Assembly (NCBI GenBank): GCA_012064415.1
Contig: SSNU01000132.1
Location: forward strand, 176,236-240,235
DNA: 64,000 bases
Origin: Gyrodactylus bullatarudis
Lineage: Eukaryota > Platyhelminthes > Monogenea > Gyrodactylidea > Gyrodactylidae
Direction: 5' to 3'
Shown: positions 47,830 through 59,104 of the stretch, piece by piece
Layout: each line of letters opens with the position of its first letter
Numbering within the stretch: position 1 is the first letter of the stretch
Made by a program: the position numbers and the translations under genes
The notes under the pieces: model-generated
Told to the model about the DNA's origin: nothing
Database searches by the model: none
Seen by the model: the letters and a program-made list of their open reading frames with translations, nothing else

Positions 47830-48208
47830 ATTCCATCAAACAATTTCTTTATTTATATAGACTCTGTTGTTTTTTAATTTAATATTTTTATTTTTTTAAT
47901 TATAAATTAATATCTATTGGATCTATATGATAAAATCTAATAGATAATTATAGATAATATCTACTATTCTAAAAGATTACCATCCAATTATAATTGGCAT
48001 GTATGAGACAATAAAATTCTTAGATACTGTGAAAAATTGAAATTTATTTCTTTCCCTCGTTCATCTCTTTTCTTAGAGAATTTTATTCTTTTAAAAATAT
48101 AAATATTTTTTTATAATATTCTTTAATTTTTTTACAACACTACTGGCTCCGGACTATCTACACAAACTCTCCGCCGTGATGTAAAGTCACGATTGTGAAC
48201 TGCATTGT

Positions 48209-49489
48209 CTAGGGGGTCAAAAGCAAAAATCTACTAATAATGATATGATGAATTACTTTATATATCTCGTCAATAGATTCACATAACAGGCGGGCATTTT
48301 CTGAGAAAACACAAACAGGTATCAGAAAAACTTGAATGATCGCTAAGACTAAAGCCATCGGCCATGTTATACAAAAAATGATTGCCCAACCGAATACATG
48401 GAAGCACGATGAACAAACTCTTCTAAAATCACTCTGTAAATAAAATTATTAAAATCCTACCATATAATCATTCAAAATTAAAATTCTGCTATTTTCAAAA
48501 AATTGAACAAAATTAATTTATTTTTAACAAATAAAGTAGGATCTCTTGGATACGAATGGCACTTATATGAATAGCGACAATCAAAATACAAGCTATCTAC
48601 ATGGATTGGAGACTGCCAAGAACAGTGAGAAATTCAAGGAAACAATAAAAGAAAATGACCATGAATTTATACATAATTTTGATCATACTATGGATGATCC
48701 TTTATATAATGCTCTAAGACAAGAAATCGAAGATTTACGGAAAACAAATCTTGGTAAATTATTGAGTCATTATTGCTTTCAGATTTGCAACATAGGCTTT
48801 TTGGGGTAGTTGCTTCTACAGAGAACTGTAATAAAGTTCGATTTCAAGGTAAGAATCACACCTGGATTGACTCTAATTGCATGTATCAATATTTTATTAA
48901 GATAAAGAATTTGAGGAAAAGTTGGCAGAATTAACAAAGTTACTAGAGTCAGAAAGAGCCTCAAACGAGAAGTTAAAGGCTGAGTTGAACTCGTTGAACA
49001 ATGTTTCACTATTAAGAACAAACTACGTTAGTAAAATGCTGCCAACTACAAATAAATTACAGGCTTACAAATTACAACAAAAATGCCCGTCAAAAATAGA
49101 GAGAGGAGAAGGCAAGAAAATAGTTTATATCAGTGACAGAATATTCCATGATCAGCATTTCAACCACAATAAAGGTCAAGAATCTTTTATTTTTCCTGAA
49201 ATTACAAGATCAGTTCTGAACAATTCTAATGTGTCAAATTCTAGCATTTTTCACAAAATAAAATGATTGGAATTACTGAGTCATTAGTAATGAATAATTT
49301 CAATGACAAATACTTAACGGACAAGTCAAAATTTAATTTTTAAAATTCAATTACCAAGTTTATCAGTTAAATTCTTAATTAGCCTCCTATTTCAATTGTT
49401 TCAACACGTACCTTATATGAATCAAATTTTTTCTGCTTATTCAAATCGTTTGCAGGATCATGTCTTGTATCAATACGTTTGCTCGTCAT
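48209..49489 (-). CDS. Candidate 100-aa membrane protein (2 exons)
   Basis: Minus-strand candidate with exon 1 at 49489-49412 (ATG, ending in a GTACGT donor) and exon 2 at 48433-48209 (after a TTTACAG acceptor, ending TAG). It totals 303 nt (100 aa). The first exon is polar and basic (MTSKRIDTRHDPANDLNKQK). The second encodes CSSCFHVFGWAIIFCITWPM and a further hydrophobic stretch with cysteines at PVCVFSE and RLLCES, like a membrane hairpin or one long helix flanked by palmitoylatable cysteines. I do not recognise the family. Its 1-kb intron contains the whole plus-strand coiled-coil gene, and exon 1 is antisense to the start of the CEP164-like exon 2. Phase and residue composition of exon 2 favour a real gene. 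Exon 1 is the weaker part. Confidence 0.45.
48567..49266 (+). CDS. Small coiled-coil protein (3 exons)
   Basis: Predicted exons 48567-48753, 48783-48848 and 48902-49266 join in phase 1 at both junctions and give 618 nt (205 aa). The middle has a clear heptad-like coiled coil, ALRQEIEDLRKT continuing after the 66-nt exon as KEFEEKLAELTKLLES. The C-terminal part is polar and ends SSIFHKIK, with AATAAA overlapping the stop. The frame is open a little further upstream to 48540, directly after an AG, so the first exon could instead be spliced to an upstream exon. One alternative is that this is a 3' extension of the preceding myosin III gene, whose tail has a similar Asn/Ser-rich composition. No family was recognised. 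Confidence 0.55.
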
Positions 49490-50242
49490 CTTGGTGTCGA
49501 TCCTAATTATGAAGTTTACCTAATGGATATGGTTAAAGAATTTTACGATAAGCCACTTCCCTCTCACATCACTAGGTTCCTCGATGATGACCAAGTTATC
49601 TATTTAAATGAAGACACAGGAGAATTCTTGAATGAAATTCCCGAAATCTTTATATATCGTACTGCTATCGCCTCTGAGAGACTCATTTCTCCTATTAATG
49701 ATAGTTTCAGAAAATTTTCCCATAGAGATAATTCTGACCCTGAACTGAGTATCGATGAGCAAGACAATCGTGTAGATTCAACAACTCCCATAAAAAATCT
49801 CCCATCCACTATCTCAAACTACAACAATAGCAGTGGGTATCCCTACAATTTCAACTCAAATGCTTCAGATACCTTTACATATGATTTTCCTAAAGAATCC
49901 AGCCAATACTCATTTGCTATGGAAGAGCAGGTTTACATCCTCAAGAATCTAAGAGCTAGGAAAGAGAAGCTAATTAGTAAATATAATTACCTTATGAGGA
50001 AAATGGATGAATTTAACAAGCATATCTCTTTTATGGAATCATTCCATTTGGACGATACACTTTGCATGGAAATGAGCAAAATGAACTTTTCTCAGCAGAA
50101 AATCTCTACATTTTCTAATCAGAAATCATCCAATTTATTACTGAACTCTCCTAGTCCTGTAAGAGAAAACTCCAAGAATTATGCAAATTTGAATCTTCCA
50201 CAGTTTGGCCAGAGCCCTAGCCTTTTATATCGTAAAGAATGA
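49290..50242 (+). CDS. CEP164-like protein with degenerate WW region
   Basis: Exons 49290-49324 and 49456-50242 join in phase 2 (822 nt, 273 aa). The N-terminal pattern is that of the CEP164 family, whose WW module recruits TTBK2 to the distal centriole: an INTFARHLGVDP segment, a LMDMVKEFYDKPLP segment, then IYLNEDTGEFLNEIPEIF and a YR...ER spacing. Both signature tryptophans of the WW fold are replaced (PLPSHITRF and FLNEIPE), so ligand binding of the usual kind is doubtful. A Ser/Asn-rich middle follows, then a short helical segment (MEEQVYILKNLRARKEKLI). It lacks the long coiled coil of CEP164, so it is either a small paralogue or a fast-evolving relative. The first exon uses a weak GTCAAA donor. 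If it is wrong, translation could start at 49460. The gene ends 42 bp from the convergent MYBBP1A stop. Confidence 0.6.
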
Positions 50243-50283
50243 GTAAAAATTTCAAAAGTATTGTTAAATAAATTTTGGTTTAT

Positions 50284-53200
50284 TTATGCTTTAGCTTTGG
50301 GCTTTATCATTTTTTTAAGTTTCGATTGTTTGTTCTTTTTTCTGTTGACACTGCGAAATTTGGAGCTTCTTTCTATCTTACTAGCATCGGTTTTCATCTT
50401 TTTCTTCTTTCCAAAGTCTTGGGAAGTATCCATTGCTTCTGGCTTAGACTTTCCATGGGCAGCCAGATACTCAGCTGCTTTTTTTGCTTTTAGTTCCTTT
50501 TTGAGTTTTCTTCTTTTGCTACGCTCGTCCTTGGCTTGTTTTTTCTCTTCCTTAGTTCTAAATGACCTAAAATGAATTAACATTAGTAAGAGTATAAACT
50601 CAAGAGCAATTATAACAAACCCCACAAAGCCATCTGAACCAATTTGTATGAGCTTATTCTTGAGTGATGTATAAGAGCTAGCCTTGACAAATTTCAGGAA
50701 TGCATCATCAATTTGCTATAGCCGATTAAAATGTTAGTTTAGAAATGATAATACATGTGTTTGTAGGTGTGCAGACTCACCACTTTTTTGCTATCATGGG
50801 CAAGAATAGTCTCTAGTCTTCTGATAACTTCAATTAGGGAAATATTGAGGGAGTCACAAATTAATTTGGATTTTTGATCGGCAACTGTAAGGATTTGAGC
50901 AAGACTCTGAAGTAGGGATTCAAGTAACTTTTGAATGCTGTGCTTCTCACGAGTGACAGTAGGTGAGATATAAGTCAGAAATTTGGCAATCAACGATAAT
51001 TTGGGGATAGCCTGGTTTTTTTGTAGGTTCTCTTTGTCCTTGAACAAATCAGTGAGAACAAAATTCGATTTTTCTAGGAAAGTTAGCTGAAATGACTTGA
51101 AAAATTTGAGCATGTAAAATGTTAATTTGGTCACTTTTGAGCAATAAACTAACTGAGCAATGTCTAAAGATTGATTCGAGTAAACTGGAAGCTTTAATAC
51201 AGGCTCTGGGATTCTCATTAAAGTCTTGCAGATATTTAACTGCCAATTTTTCCAGATCTGAGGTTCCACCACAATTTTTTGCAACAATTGTCAGAAAATG
51301 AGTCAATTGGCCAATACAATTGACGAAAAGTGGACTGAGATTTTCTTCAAAAGAAGGCTTAGGTATTCATACAGAATTAGAATTTATTTGAGACTTACTT
51401 GCAGAAGAGAATTCTTTTATAAACTCTCCAAAGGACTGCTTTATCAATAAAGAGTCATCGGCAGTTGAGGCAAGTTGACGTTTTCTATCACAGTTGGTGA
51501 CCATTTTGTTAATTAGATCATGGAGTTGATCTAATGGAACTACATCTCCATACTTGACCTGATTCTTCCAGGAGAGTTCTTTGAAAGTTTTCTTGCCGCG
51601 TTTACGCTTGCCACTTGTCACGTTATGTGCTTTCTTTACAAATATGGTCATTTGGTTTTTATGACTTTGAGAGGTCAATTTGGCTAGACCCTCGAGACCT
51701 GCCTGTCAAAAAAAATATTGGGAAATTCATTAAAATTCGAAATTTAATTGGTTGCATGAAACTTGGAATTAAACTCACAATTATTAGACTGACATCATTA
51801 GACTCCAAGATTATGATCTCCAGAATGTCTAGGCATCTGAAAATAATCAAAATTAGTCAATGAAAATAAATTTAACGCTTTGTAGGTTTAGCTGATTTAT
51901 GTAAAACTTGCTTGGTTTTGACATCGGCCAGTCTCTTTGACTCTTGTTTCATTTCAAAATTGCCACTTTCCTTTCTACGATCCATGTGCTCTTTCAGTGT
52001 GTTGGCCAGTTCCAAATCGTAATTGTCGTCGACGTCGTCTTCGTCGATATCATCCTCGTCCATCTGAACATCTTCGTCCAATTCCAACGCTATAAAATGG
52101 GATTTATGAAATTTAATTAAAAATGTAGAAAATCAAGCTTACCCTGGATAATCTTGCTGCGTTTGGCTGAGGTTTCACCTACAGTTTGTTCCTCCTCCTC
52201 GCCTTCCTCAGAATCATCTTCAAATTTTTCATCTTTCTTGGTATTGGCAAGATCGTTGCGCTCCATCAGTTGGTCCATAATGATGCTAACCATTTCGGAT
52301 TTGTTGAAATTGGAGACCATTTCATTCTTATTAATTTCGGCGATGAACAGCTTGAAGATTTTATTAACCCTCTTTCTAAGTAGAATTGAGGGAATATTCA
52401 AAACAGAGATGAGTACATCAAACAAGACCAATTGCCATGAAAGTGTATCAGCCTGGATGGACTTTCTCTTTTTCGACTTGGAAGGCTTTTTCAAAGACTC
52501 CTCATAGTTTTTACGACAATCAGTCAAGTCATCCAAAAGTCGCATCAAGTCCTCCTTATTGACTAGAACTATTGAAAGGAATAAAATGATTAGGAAGAGA
52601 TGAAAAACTTACATCTCTTTTCGTTAATAAAGAATAAGAGGAGAAGACTTTGTAAGTAACGAATCTCTTTGAACAGATTTGATTCATCTTTAGGCTGGGG
52701 GGTGAAAATAATTTCATCCATGCGATTTCTGATAAACTCGGCTCTTTTGATATCGGAAAATTGTTTTAGGATATTCTCGAGAATATTCCTTGAGGATTTA
52801 TGCTATAGAAAAATAGGAGATGATAAAATTTATTGATACTCACGAATTTTTCTTCTCTTTTCATTTGAATCATACGAGCAAAGGCATCAATGAGACAGTT
52901 CCATGCAGTCGATTTGACTCGTTCACTAAAGGTGGTATCTTTGCAGGAGAAAAGTGTGAGAAAATTGAGAAATTCCTCCAAAGAATCAGATACGCCCTTC
53001 TCTTCGTATCTTTCAATGAGAATGAATAAAATCAGTTTAAACTCATTTAAAATGAGACATCGCATAGTATCCCAAGAATTTCCTGGTGTTTCCGGACCCA
53101 ATTCATGAGCAATTAGGGATTTCTCTTTAAACTTTCCATCCACAAAGAATTCAATCAATCTTTTTGAGTGGCAAATCAAAAGTTCCGTAGATAAATTACC

Positions 53201-54343
53201 AGCAAAACTATCGAGAAGGTATTCTATAAAGAATTTTGCAACTTGATTTTTCCTCAAATCTAGCAGTGGTGAAGTTCTGAGGATAATTTCAAGGTTCTGA
53301 CTGAAATATTGTATTTGAATTGATTCTTTTGAATTGCGATACTTCATCGAGAGGTTAATCAAGGTATCACAGAATCGCTTGAACAGCTTTGAGTCTTCTG
53401 TTGAATGGAAAAACTTGAGTAGATCAGGACTAAAAAGCAAGTATTTGATGTCAAAAGATTTTTTGTCTTCAATATTTTCCAAAACATGACCCAGAATGTT
53501 GAAAAATGAATTGAATCTGAGATGAAGCTGATCTTTTGGAGAGTTTATACAACATTCTTGAAGAGCAGACCATAAGGTTTTAAAGTTTTCATCACTTAGA
53601 GAATTGATGATAACAAATTTGGAAATGTCCAAATTGGTCTTGAGCAGTGTTTCACACAATTCTTTGGCCTTGTTTGGTTTGGAAATTGATGGTATTTTGA
53701 TAGAGTGATTTTCAAAGAATTTTGACTGCACTTTTCTTAGTGAAAAGAAGAACAAATTCTTGAATTCATCGGGTAGTTTATTGATAAGATCAAAAATTTC
53801 ACTGGAAATTGAGTACTTTTGTGAAGTATAAATTTTTATCAAAGTAATAACAGCATTATTTTGGTAAGTAGGCTTCGTCAGTTGATACCGTAATGGCTTA
53901 AAGAAAGTCTCTAGACTCTGCTCAGGCAATTCTTCAAAGGAATTTTTAATCAAGAAAATATCTAAAATTGAATTGACGGCTAAAGCATAAGCGTTTTTTT
54001 CTTTTTCTGTTGATGGACTGAAGGAGTAGACATGAGTTAAGGCTAGTTTATAAAGTTCTGCTGATTTGAGTATATCTTTGTGCTTTTTGACAAGTTTAAT
54101 TAGTACATGATGAAAAGCTTCTCTTGAGATATGACTGATGGAAGTTAAACCTTTGACCAGTCGTTCAAGACAATAAGAAAAATATTTTGTGAATTTCTAA
54201 ATTGATATAAAGATTAAATATCTTACGTCTTTATCAATATTTTTGAGATAATTATCAATGCTCTCAAAAGTTTTGTTGCAACTTGAAAGATCATTTGAGG
54301 ATAAATCCCAAAAGTAATTGAGAAATTGCCGATCAATATCCAT
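50284..54343 (-). CDS. MYBBP1A: MYBBP1A / DNA polymerase phi (Pol5) homologue
   Basis: Nucleolar protein of the Pol5/MYBBP1A family, which acts in rDNA transcription and ribosome assembly and has no polymerase activity in practice. Minus-strand exons are 54343-54227, 54196-52844, 52802-52613, 52568-52143, 52089-51912, 51837-51779, 51698-51403, 51357-51154, 51095-50781, 50715-50621 and 50566-50284 (3,516 nt, 1,171 aa; human protein 1,328 aa). It opens with FLNYFWDLSS and a YCLERLVKGLTS segment typical of the family. A helical-repeat body follows, then an acidic stretch (EDDSEEGEEEE, DEDDIDEDDVDD), CLDILEIIILES, and a lysine-rich C-terminus (KRRKLKKELKAKK, KKMIKPKAKA) that acts as a nucleolar signal. 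Introns are mostly 30-70 bp. Phase requires GC donors (GCAAGT) after exons 5 and 7. The final 54-bp intron is open and in frame, so retention would go unnoticed in translation. Confidence 0.93.
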
Positions 54344-55054
54344 GTGCTGTTTTTTTCAAAAAAACGTCCAATGACAACAAAATACTTTTTACGGAATTCA
54401 AGTTATTGTTTGTAAAACTTTAAGAGATTATTCAAATTTGAATTTACAAAAAAATTAATTAAATTAAATTATTTTTTTGATGATCAGCTAATGTCCGCAT
54501 CAGGTTTTTGCCAACATCTAAATTAAATAATTCTAATAATAAATTCTGTAAAACCTATTGGAAATCTTTCTATTATCTCTTTTAATAGTTCACTGAATAA
54601 ATAATTACAAAATTGATATTAGTTAGTTATTTCTGGCATTGAACTCGATTTATCGAATGATTAATGACCTCATACAACCAAATAATAGTAATTAGGATTA
54701 TTGAATAATATGAAGGGACTAAAATTCTTGTTTACGTTGTTTTTATTTGCGAAGTAAAAATATGCCAACTAATTCTGAACTAATAAACTCATAAACTAAA
54801 CAGATCTCATTATATATTTATAATCAAATCAAGATTATTTATGTTTTGCGTATTTCAAATTCCTTCATTCTTTTTATGAAAATAAGTTCTCTTACATTGA
54901 TAGAAATACATTTTCTACGGCATACATACCGCAATACAACAGGTACCCAATAATCTACTTCTTCTGTGTAAGAGCAAGAAAAACTATACCAGCGTACTTT
55001 GGACCTTAATTCTTATTGGTCCAAATATTAATTGATTCGATCAAAACAATAGAA
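54344..55054. promoter_or_regulatory. Divergent upstream region, MYBBP1A / DLGAP
   Basis: 711 bp between two ATGs facing away from each other. It must contain the MYBBP1A promoter and probably the DLGAP promoter or 5' UTR. Sequence is AT-rich and I see no additional reading frame. A frame open upstream of the DLGAP ATG (from about 55016) has no ATG of its own. Confidence 0.45.
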
Positions 55055-58000
55055 ATGACATTCTATAACGACACAAGTCCTTATTTTAACGCTGGGTCTT
55101 TACCGAGCCTTGGTTATCCAGTTTCGAATTCATTGAATACTTGCTATTCATCACCTTGCTATTACTATTACGAGCTTACGGATAAGAATCCTAATTTCAA
55201 TTTCAATTTTCCCGACATGTCTCAAACTCAAATAATTTACGAACCTTTTGGGCAGCAACAGCAAAATTCCCAGCCAAATCCCATTGTTCAACAGCAACAT
55301 CAATCGGGAATTCCATATCAAGCTTCAAATTCTCCCTATGACTATTCCATTTACTCAGCTAATAGTCAACCTTCGTTGATGAATCAGCAGATGATAATTC
55401 CCCCTCCCCAGTCTCCCATATTCAATAAAACTCAGGCAATTCCTAGATTTGGACATAATAATACAAGTAACACCTTTTATAGCCCTCACAACACATTGCC
55501 GCCACAATTCACTCATCAAAATACAACCATAAGAAGTTTAGCCTCACCCCCTTTCTATCCACAAATCAATTCTCAACTTTCTCAAATGATACCGTTTCAG
55601 GAATCGGGTACGTGTATTTTATCAAATTTTGGGATGGATCTCACTGATATTCATCATCCGATTCCAGATTTTTTACTTCAAGGTGCAGATCGTGTCATTA
55701 CCCGGAGCCAGTCTGTAACAAGTCTCCCAAAAAAATCCCAATCTGCCCAGGTTACGTATGCTGGAACTGGAGAGGATGAGTACAGGAGCAATAGCCTGAA
55801 ACGTACAACGTACTGTGCCCAGCCTAATCCATCAGTTTCAATGACTAACCTAAATCTAGAAGATGACCGTACACCAAAGCTGCGTAGAACAGCATCTGAA
55901 AGACGCCCAGAAAACATTTGCTATCTGTGTCAGGCAACACGTGAACGCATTGCTAACATTCGTCAGTTTTGGCTAGACAGAGATTGCGTTCTTAGGAGTA
56001 ATTTTGGAAATGGACGTCATGTAACATGTTTGACGCATAAAAAAGTTGGATCTGCCTGTGACAAATGTCACCGGTCGTTACCGCCCCAATATCCTAAATA
56101 TATCAACAAGAAAGTTAATGCTAACGAAGGAAGATTTATCATCCCAAAGTTGTACGATAATATGACCCGATCAGAGTCAAAGAGTAGTCAAACCCTTGAG
56201 CCAGCAATGCGTTATATATCCCGTGGAAATGGAGGCTATGATAGTGGAAATAATTCTGTGGGAATGTCAGAAAACTTTGAATCAGATGTAGACTCAATTT
56301 GTTCAAGTCCAGGAGAGTATAATGATGTTTTACCGAAGGGCTATCGAAATCCGGTTACGATAAGCCGCGAAAACAATGTCAAATATCAGTCCACTTACGT
56401 TCAGCATCAAAATAACAGTCAAAAATTTCAGATTATGCCAACTTCTTCTTCAACAGGGACAAACATCAACATAGACACAAAGAATGGTACAGAGGGACGC
56501 CCTTATCAGAAGACTTTTACAACTCCTGGAGGTATTCTGTGCACATTCGAAATGCCAGAAGCTGTCTACACAGGAAACAAAGCAAGAGGAGAAGCTTCAA
56601 GAGAAGAGAAAGATCTTGCTGGCCATTACGATCGTTTGGCAAATGAAATTGAGAAAGAGATCAAAGCCAGCATTGATCTATGTCAAACAGACCTGAAAGA
56701 GAAGAAAATCATTTCTGAGGAGGGTTAGTTGATCAGGTTTAGTATTAATTAAAAATAAATATATTCCTATATTTTTTGAACATTTCAGTTGCTGGACATT
56801 TACGTGTGGCCATAGTTCGTGCTAATGGTCTACTAAGTGAGCAATTAAACTACCTTCGTAATCTCTGTACCACCCTCAAGTATGGAGAAATACTCAGAGC
56901 CTTTGATAGACTCCCTGAAGGTTATGAAGTATCAATTAATGGAGTCATTTCGTATTGGAAGAATATCCAGATAGAAATTGACTCTGTAAGATCAACCTTT
57001 AAGAGGATAGATCAAATGAGAAAGAATGACTGGAATGCCAGTGTAAGTCCAATTACTGGAGAGCTTTAAATACGTTTCTTAAAGAACCAGTTGAAATTTC
57101 ACTTTAAAAATACTAAGTAATGATTTAGTTTAAAAAACAACTCTTAAATAAATAGCAGAGAAACTTGAAGTAGCACAAGTTTCATCATCAGCTTCATAAT
57201 CAAAAGTAGTATTGTATTGAAAAGAATGTATTTTATTAAACTTTTCCATTTTGTTAATCTTATGTTTTAATATGGTAATTTCATCAAACATCTTCTTGGA
57301 AATCGAAATTTTGAAGGTTTATACTTTTGTAATTAAGAATCAGCCTTTTTATCTTCAATACATCATCATTATGTATCATAACTCATCTCTGATTGGTTAA
57401 TTCATGGGACACTTCTTCTGAATGTAAAAGAGACTAAGGGCTTTTTAACATCGATGAAATGTAAACGAATCCCTTGCGAATCATGTCATCGATAATAAAA
57501 AGACCAACACGATTCAAAGTAAACTTAGAGAGAAATAAGAGGGGGCAACTGTTCTCTAATTCAACCGTTAGAGCACTGCGTCTCTTTGAAAAATTACATG
57601 ACCCTTGATGTGTATGGTAATAATTTATAATTATAACTTATCACAATGAAAGGTAATATAAAATTGCGAAAGTTAACTTTCAAATTCGAATTAAAAGCAG
57701 TATTTGATCAACTCAAACCTTTGGCACCGACATAACTTTATCTCATAGCTTCCATTGTAAACTTTGGAAATGTAGCGCATTTTAATTATTCTTGAAAATT
57801 AGAATTGAATTATTATTTTCGGAATAGAAACTTTTAAACTTGTTGTCTTTATTTAGTAGAATCTCCAGGTAAAAATAAAAGTTATACAAATATGAATCTT
57901 GTTTATTGGGTACAATATGGTTTAATAAAATAATTCTAGTTTATATCTGATGTTGGTGGAACTAGCATATAAAGAAAGGCGCATATGTTGCGAATTTGCA

Positions 58001-59104
58001 AACCCGAGAGGGAGTAGATGTCAATGTTGAAACTGGTCTTCAGGACAAGGGTGTTGTTGAGAAGGCACGTGAACTTCAACTTATTCCTGATAAGGAATGG
58101 GGACGGCGAGAGTTCTTTGCACTGAATCTGGAGAGAAATAGAGAAGGCAAGTCTGCGAGTCCAGAGAGGAAAGAGTTGAGCCTTAGCTAGCAGGATACGG
58201 TGAGAGAAAGGGTCGAAACAAGACCGAAGAAATCTAACTAACTTTGCGCGTTATATTTCTTATCAGTCTGGACGCGTAGTCAAATGTAGGTACGATCATT
58301 TGTTTGTATAAAATTAAGCGTAGGGGTTTAGAGGTTACCAGGTTTTTCATTGTCAAAATTGAGAAATTTAAGTCCCTTTTAAGAAAGTCACCCGATTTCT
58401 CATGCAATTCAAGGGACGTTGATTTAGAATATAGAATTTATTTTAATCTAACTTGTTCAGAAATGCTTTTAGAATTTTTGATGGTTCAGAATCTCTTTAC
58501 TACTTGTAAAGCTTTTAGAAGCATATGAGAACTTTCCAACTTGTATTTGCTTAATCTACGTGTCTAAGTTAGTACAAAAACTTGAGTGACTTTTTTTTAT
58601 TCTCAAAACCCACTCTACTTATTATGAAATTACAGATGATTATAAAATTTTATAATTCTTACTCCTCTTAAATCTCTCAATTTTGACTATTCGATGAAAA
58701 ATATTGAGATTTTTTCTGAGAATAGTTTATTCTTATAGTATAAAATCGAGAATTCTTGAATTTGTTTAAGAAGACAATACTCATCAAGTATTCCTTGAAA
58801 AGAACTTTAGCAAAAGAACAATAGTCGAATATAAAAAATAAAGGTACATGATTTTTAGGTTTTAATTTGAAATTAGGATTTCTCTAAAATTTTTTCAAAA
58901 AACAAAATTATATTTCTGTTTGTTCTATGTAATTAAAATTCTCATATTGCATACAATGAAGTTCATTGAATGAACAGAGAAATTTTTTTATTTTAGAAAT
59001 ACTTTCACAACTCCAATAGCTCAGTGACCAGTTCAAAGACAACTGGAAGTGCCACAGCGACACCAGCTAATCTCAGATCAATTTTAATCAACAGAGGATC
59101 TTAA
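55055..59104 (+). CDS. DLGAP: DLGAP/GKAP (SAPAP, vulcan-like) scaffold protein
   Basis: Postsynaptic or cell-cortex scaffold that links DLG-type guanylate kinase domains to other partners. Exons 55055-56723, 56789-57042 and 58997-59104 join in phase (2,031 nt, 676 aa). The C-terminal GKAP homology domain is clear. Its first helix pair has ANEIEKEIKASIDLC, then SEEVAGHLRVAIVRANGLLS (human: EEVLGKIR...AQLLM), and it ends SYWKNIQIEIDSVRSTFKRI and RKNDW (human: GFWDMLQLSIENIS...KANNW). The N-terminal half is Gln/Asn/Pro-rich and disordered. Residues about 286-340 form a compact Cys/His cluster (CYLC...C...CLTH...CDKCH) that could bind zinc, which I do not know from vertebrate DLGAPs. The last exon is inferred across a 1.95-kb intron. 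It ends INRGS, and the alternative read-through end is ITGEL. Neither is the class I PDZ ligand found in vertebrate GKAP. Confidence 0.88.
57043..58996 (+). other. DLGAP intron 2 with a less AT-rich island
   Basis: 1.95-kb intron. Most of it is AT-rich. A segment at about 57975-58260 is clearly richer in G and C and has an open frame (57996-58190) containing VEKARELQLIPDKEWGRREF. It looks like a mobile-element coding remnant or a piece of inserted gene sequence. I see no splice sites that would join it to DLGAP in frame. Confidence 0.5.

Noticed and set aside
48567..49266. Coiled-coil exons as the end of myosin III
   Set aside because: Myosin III exon 23 ends in a stop with an overlapping AATAAA, and I see no donor near its end in the right phase. 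I kept it as a separate gene but noted the alternative.
51086..51153. Choice of acceptor for MYBBP1A exon 9 (after TTCAAG at 51096 or after TTTCAG at 51087)
   Set aside because: Both are in phase and differ by three codons. I used the upstream site, but the sequence alone cannot decide.
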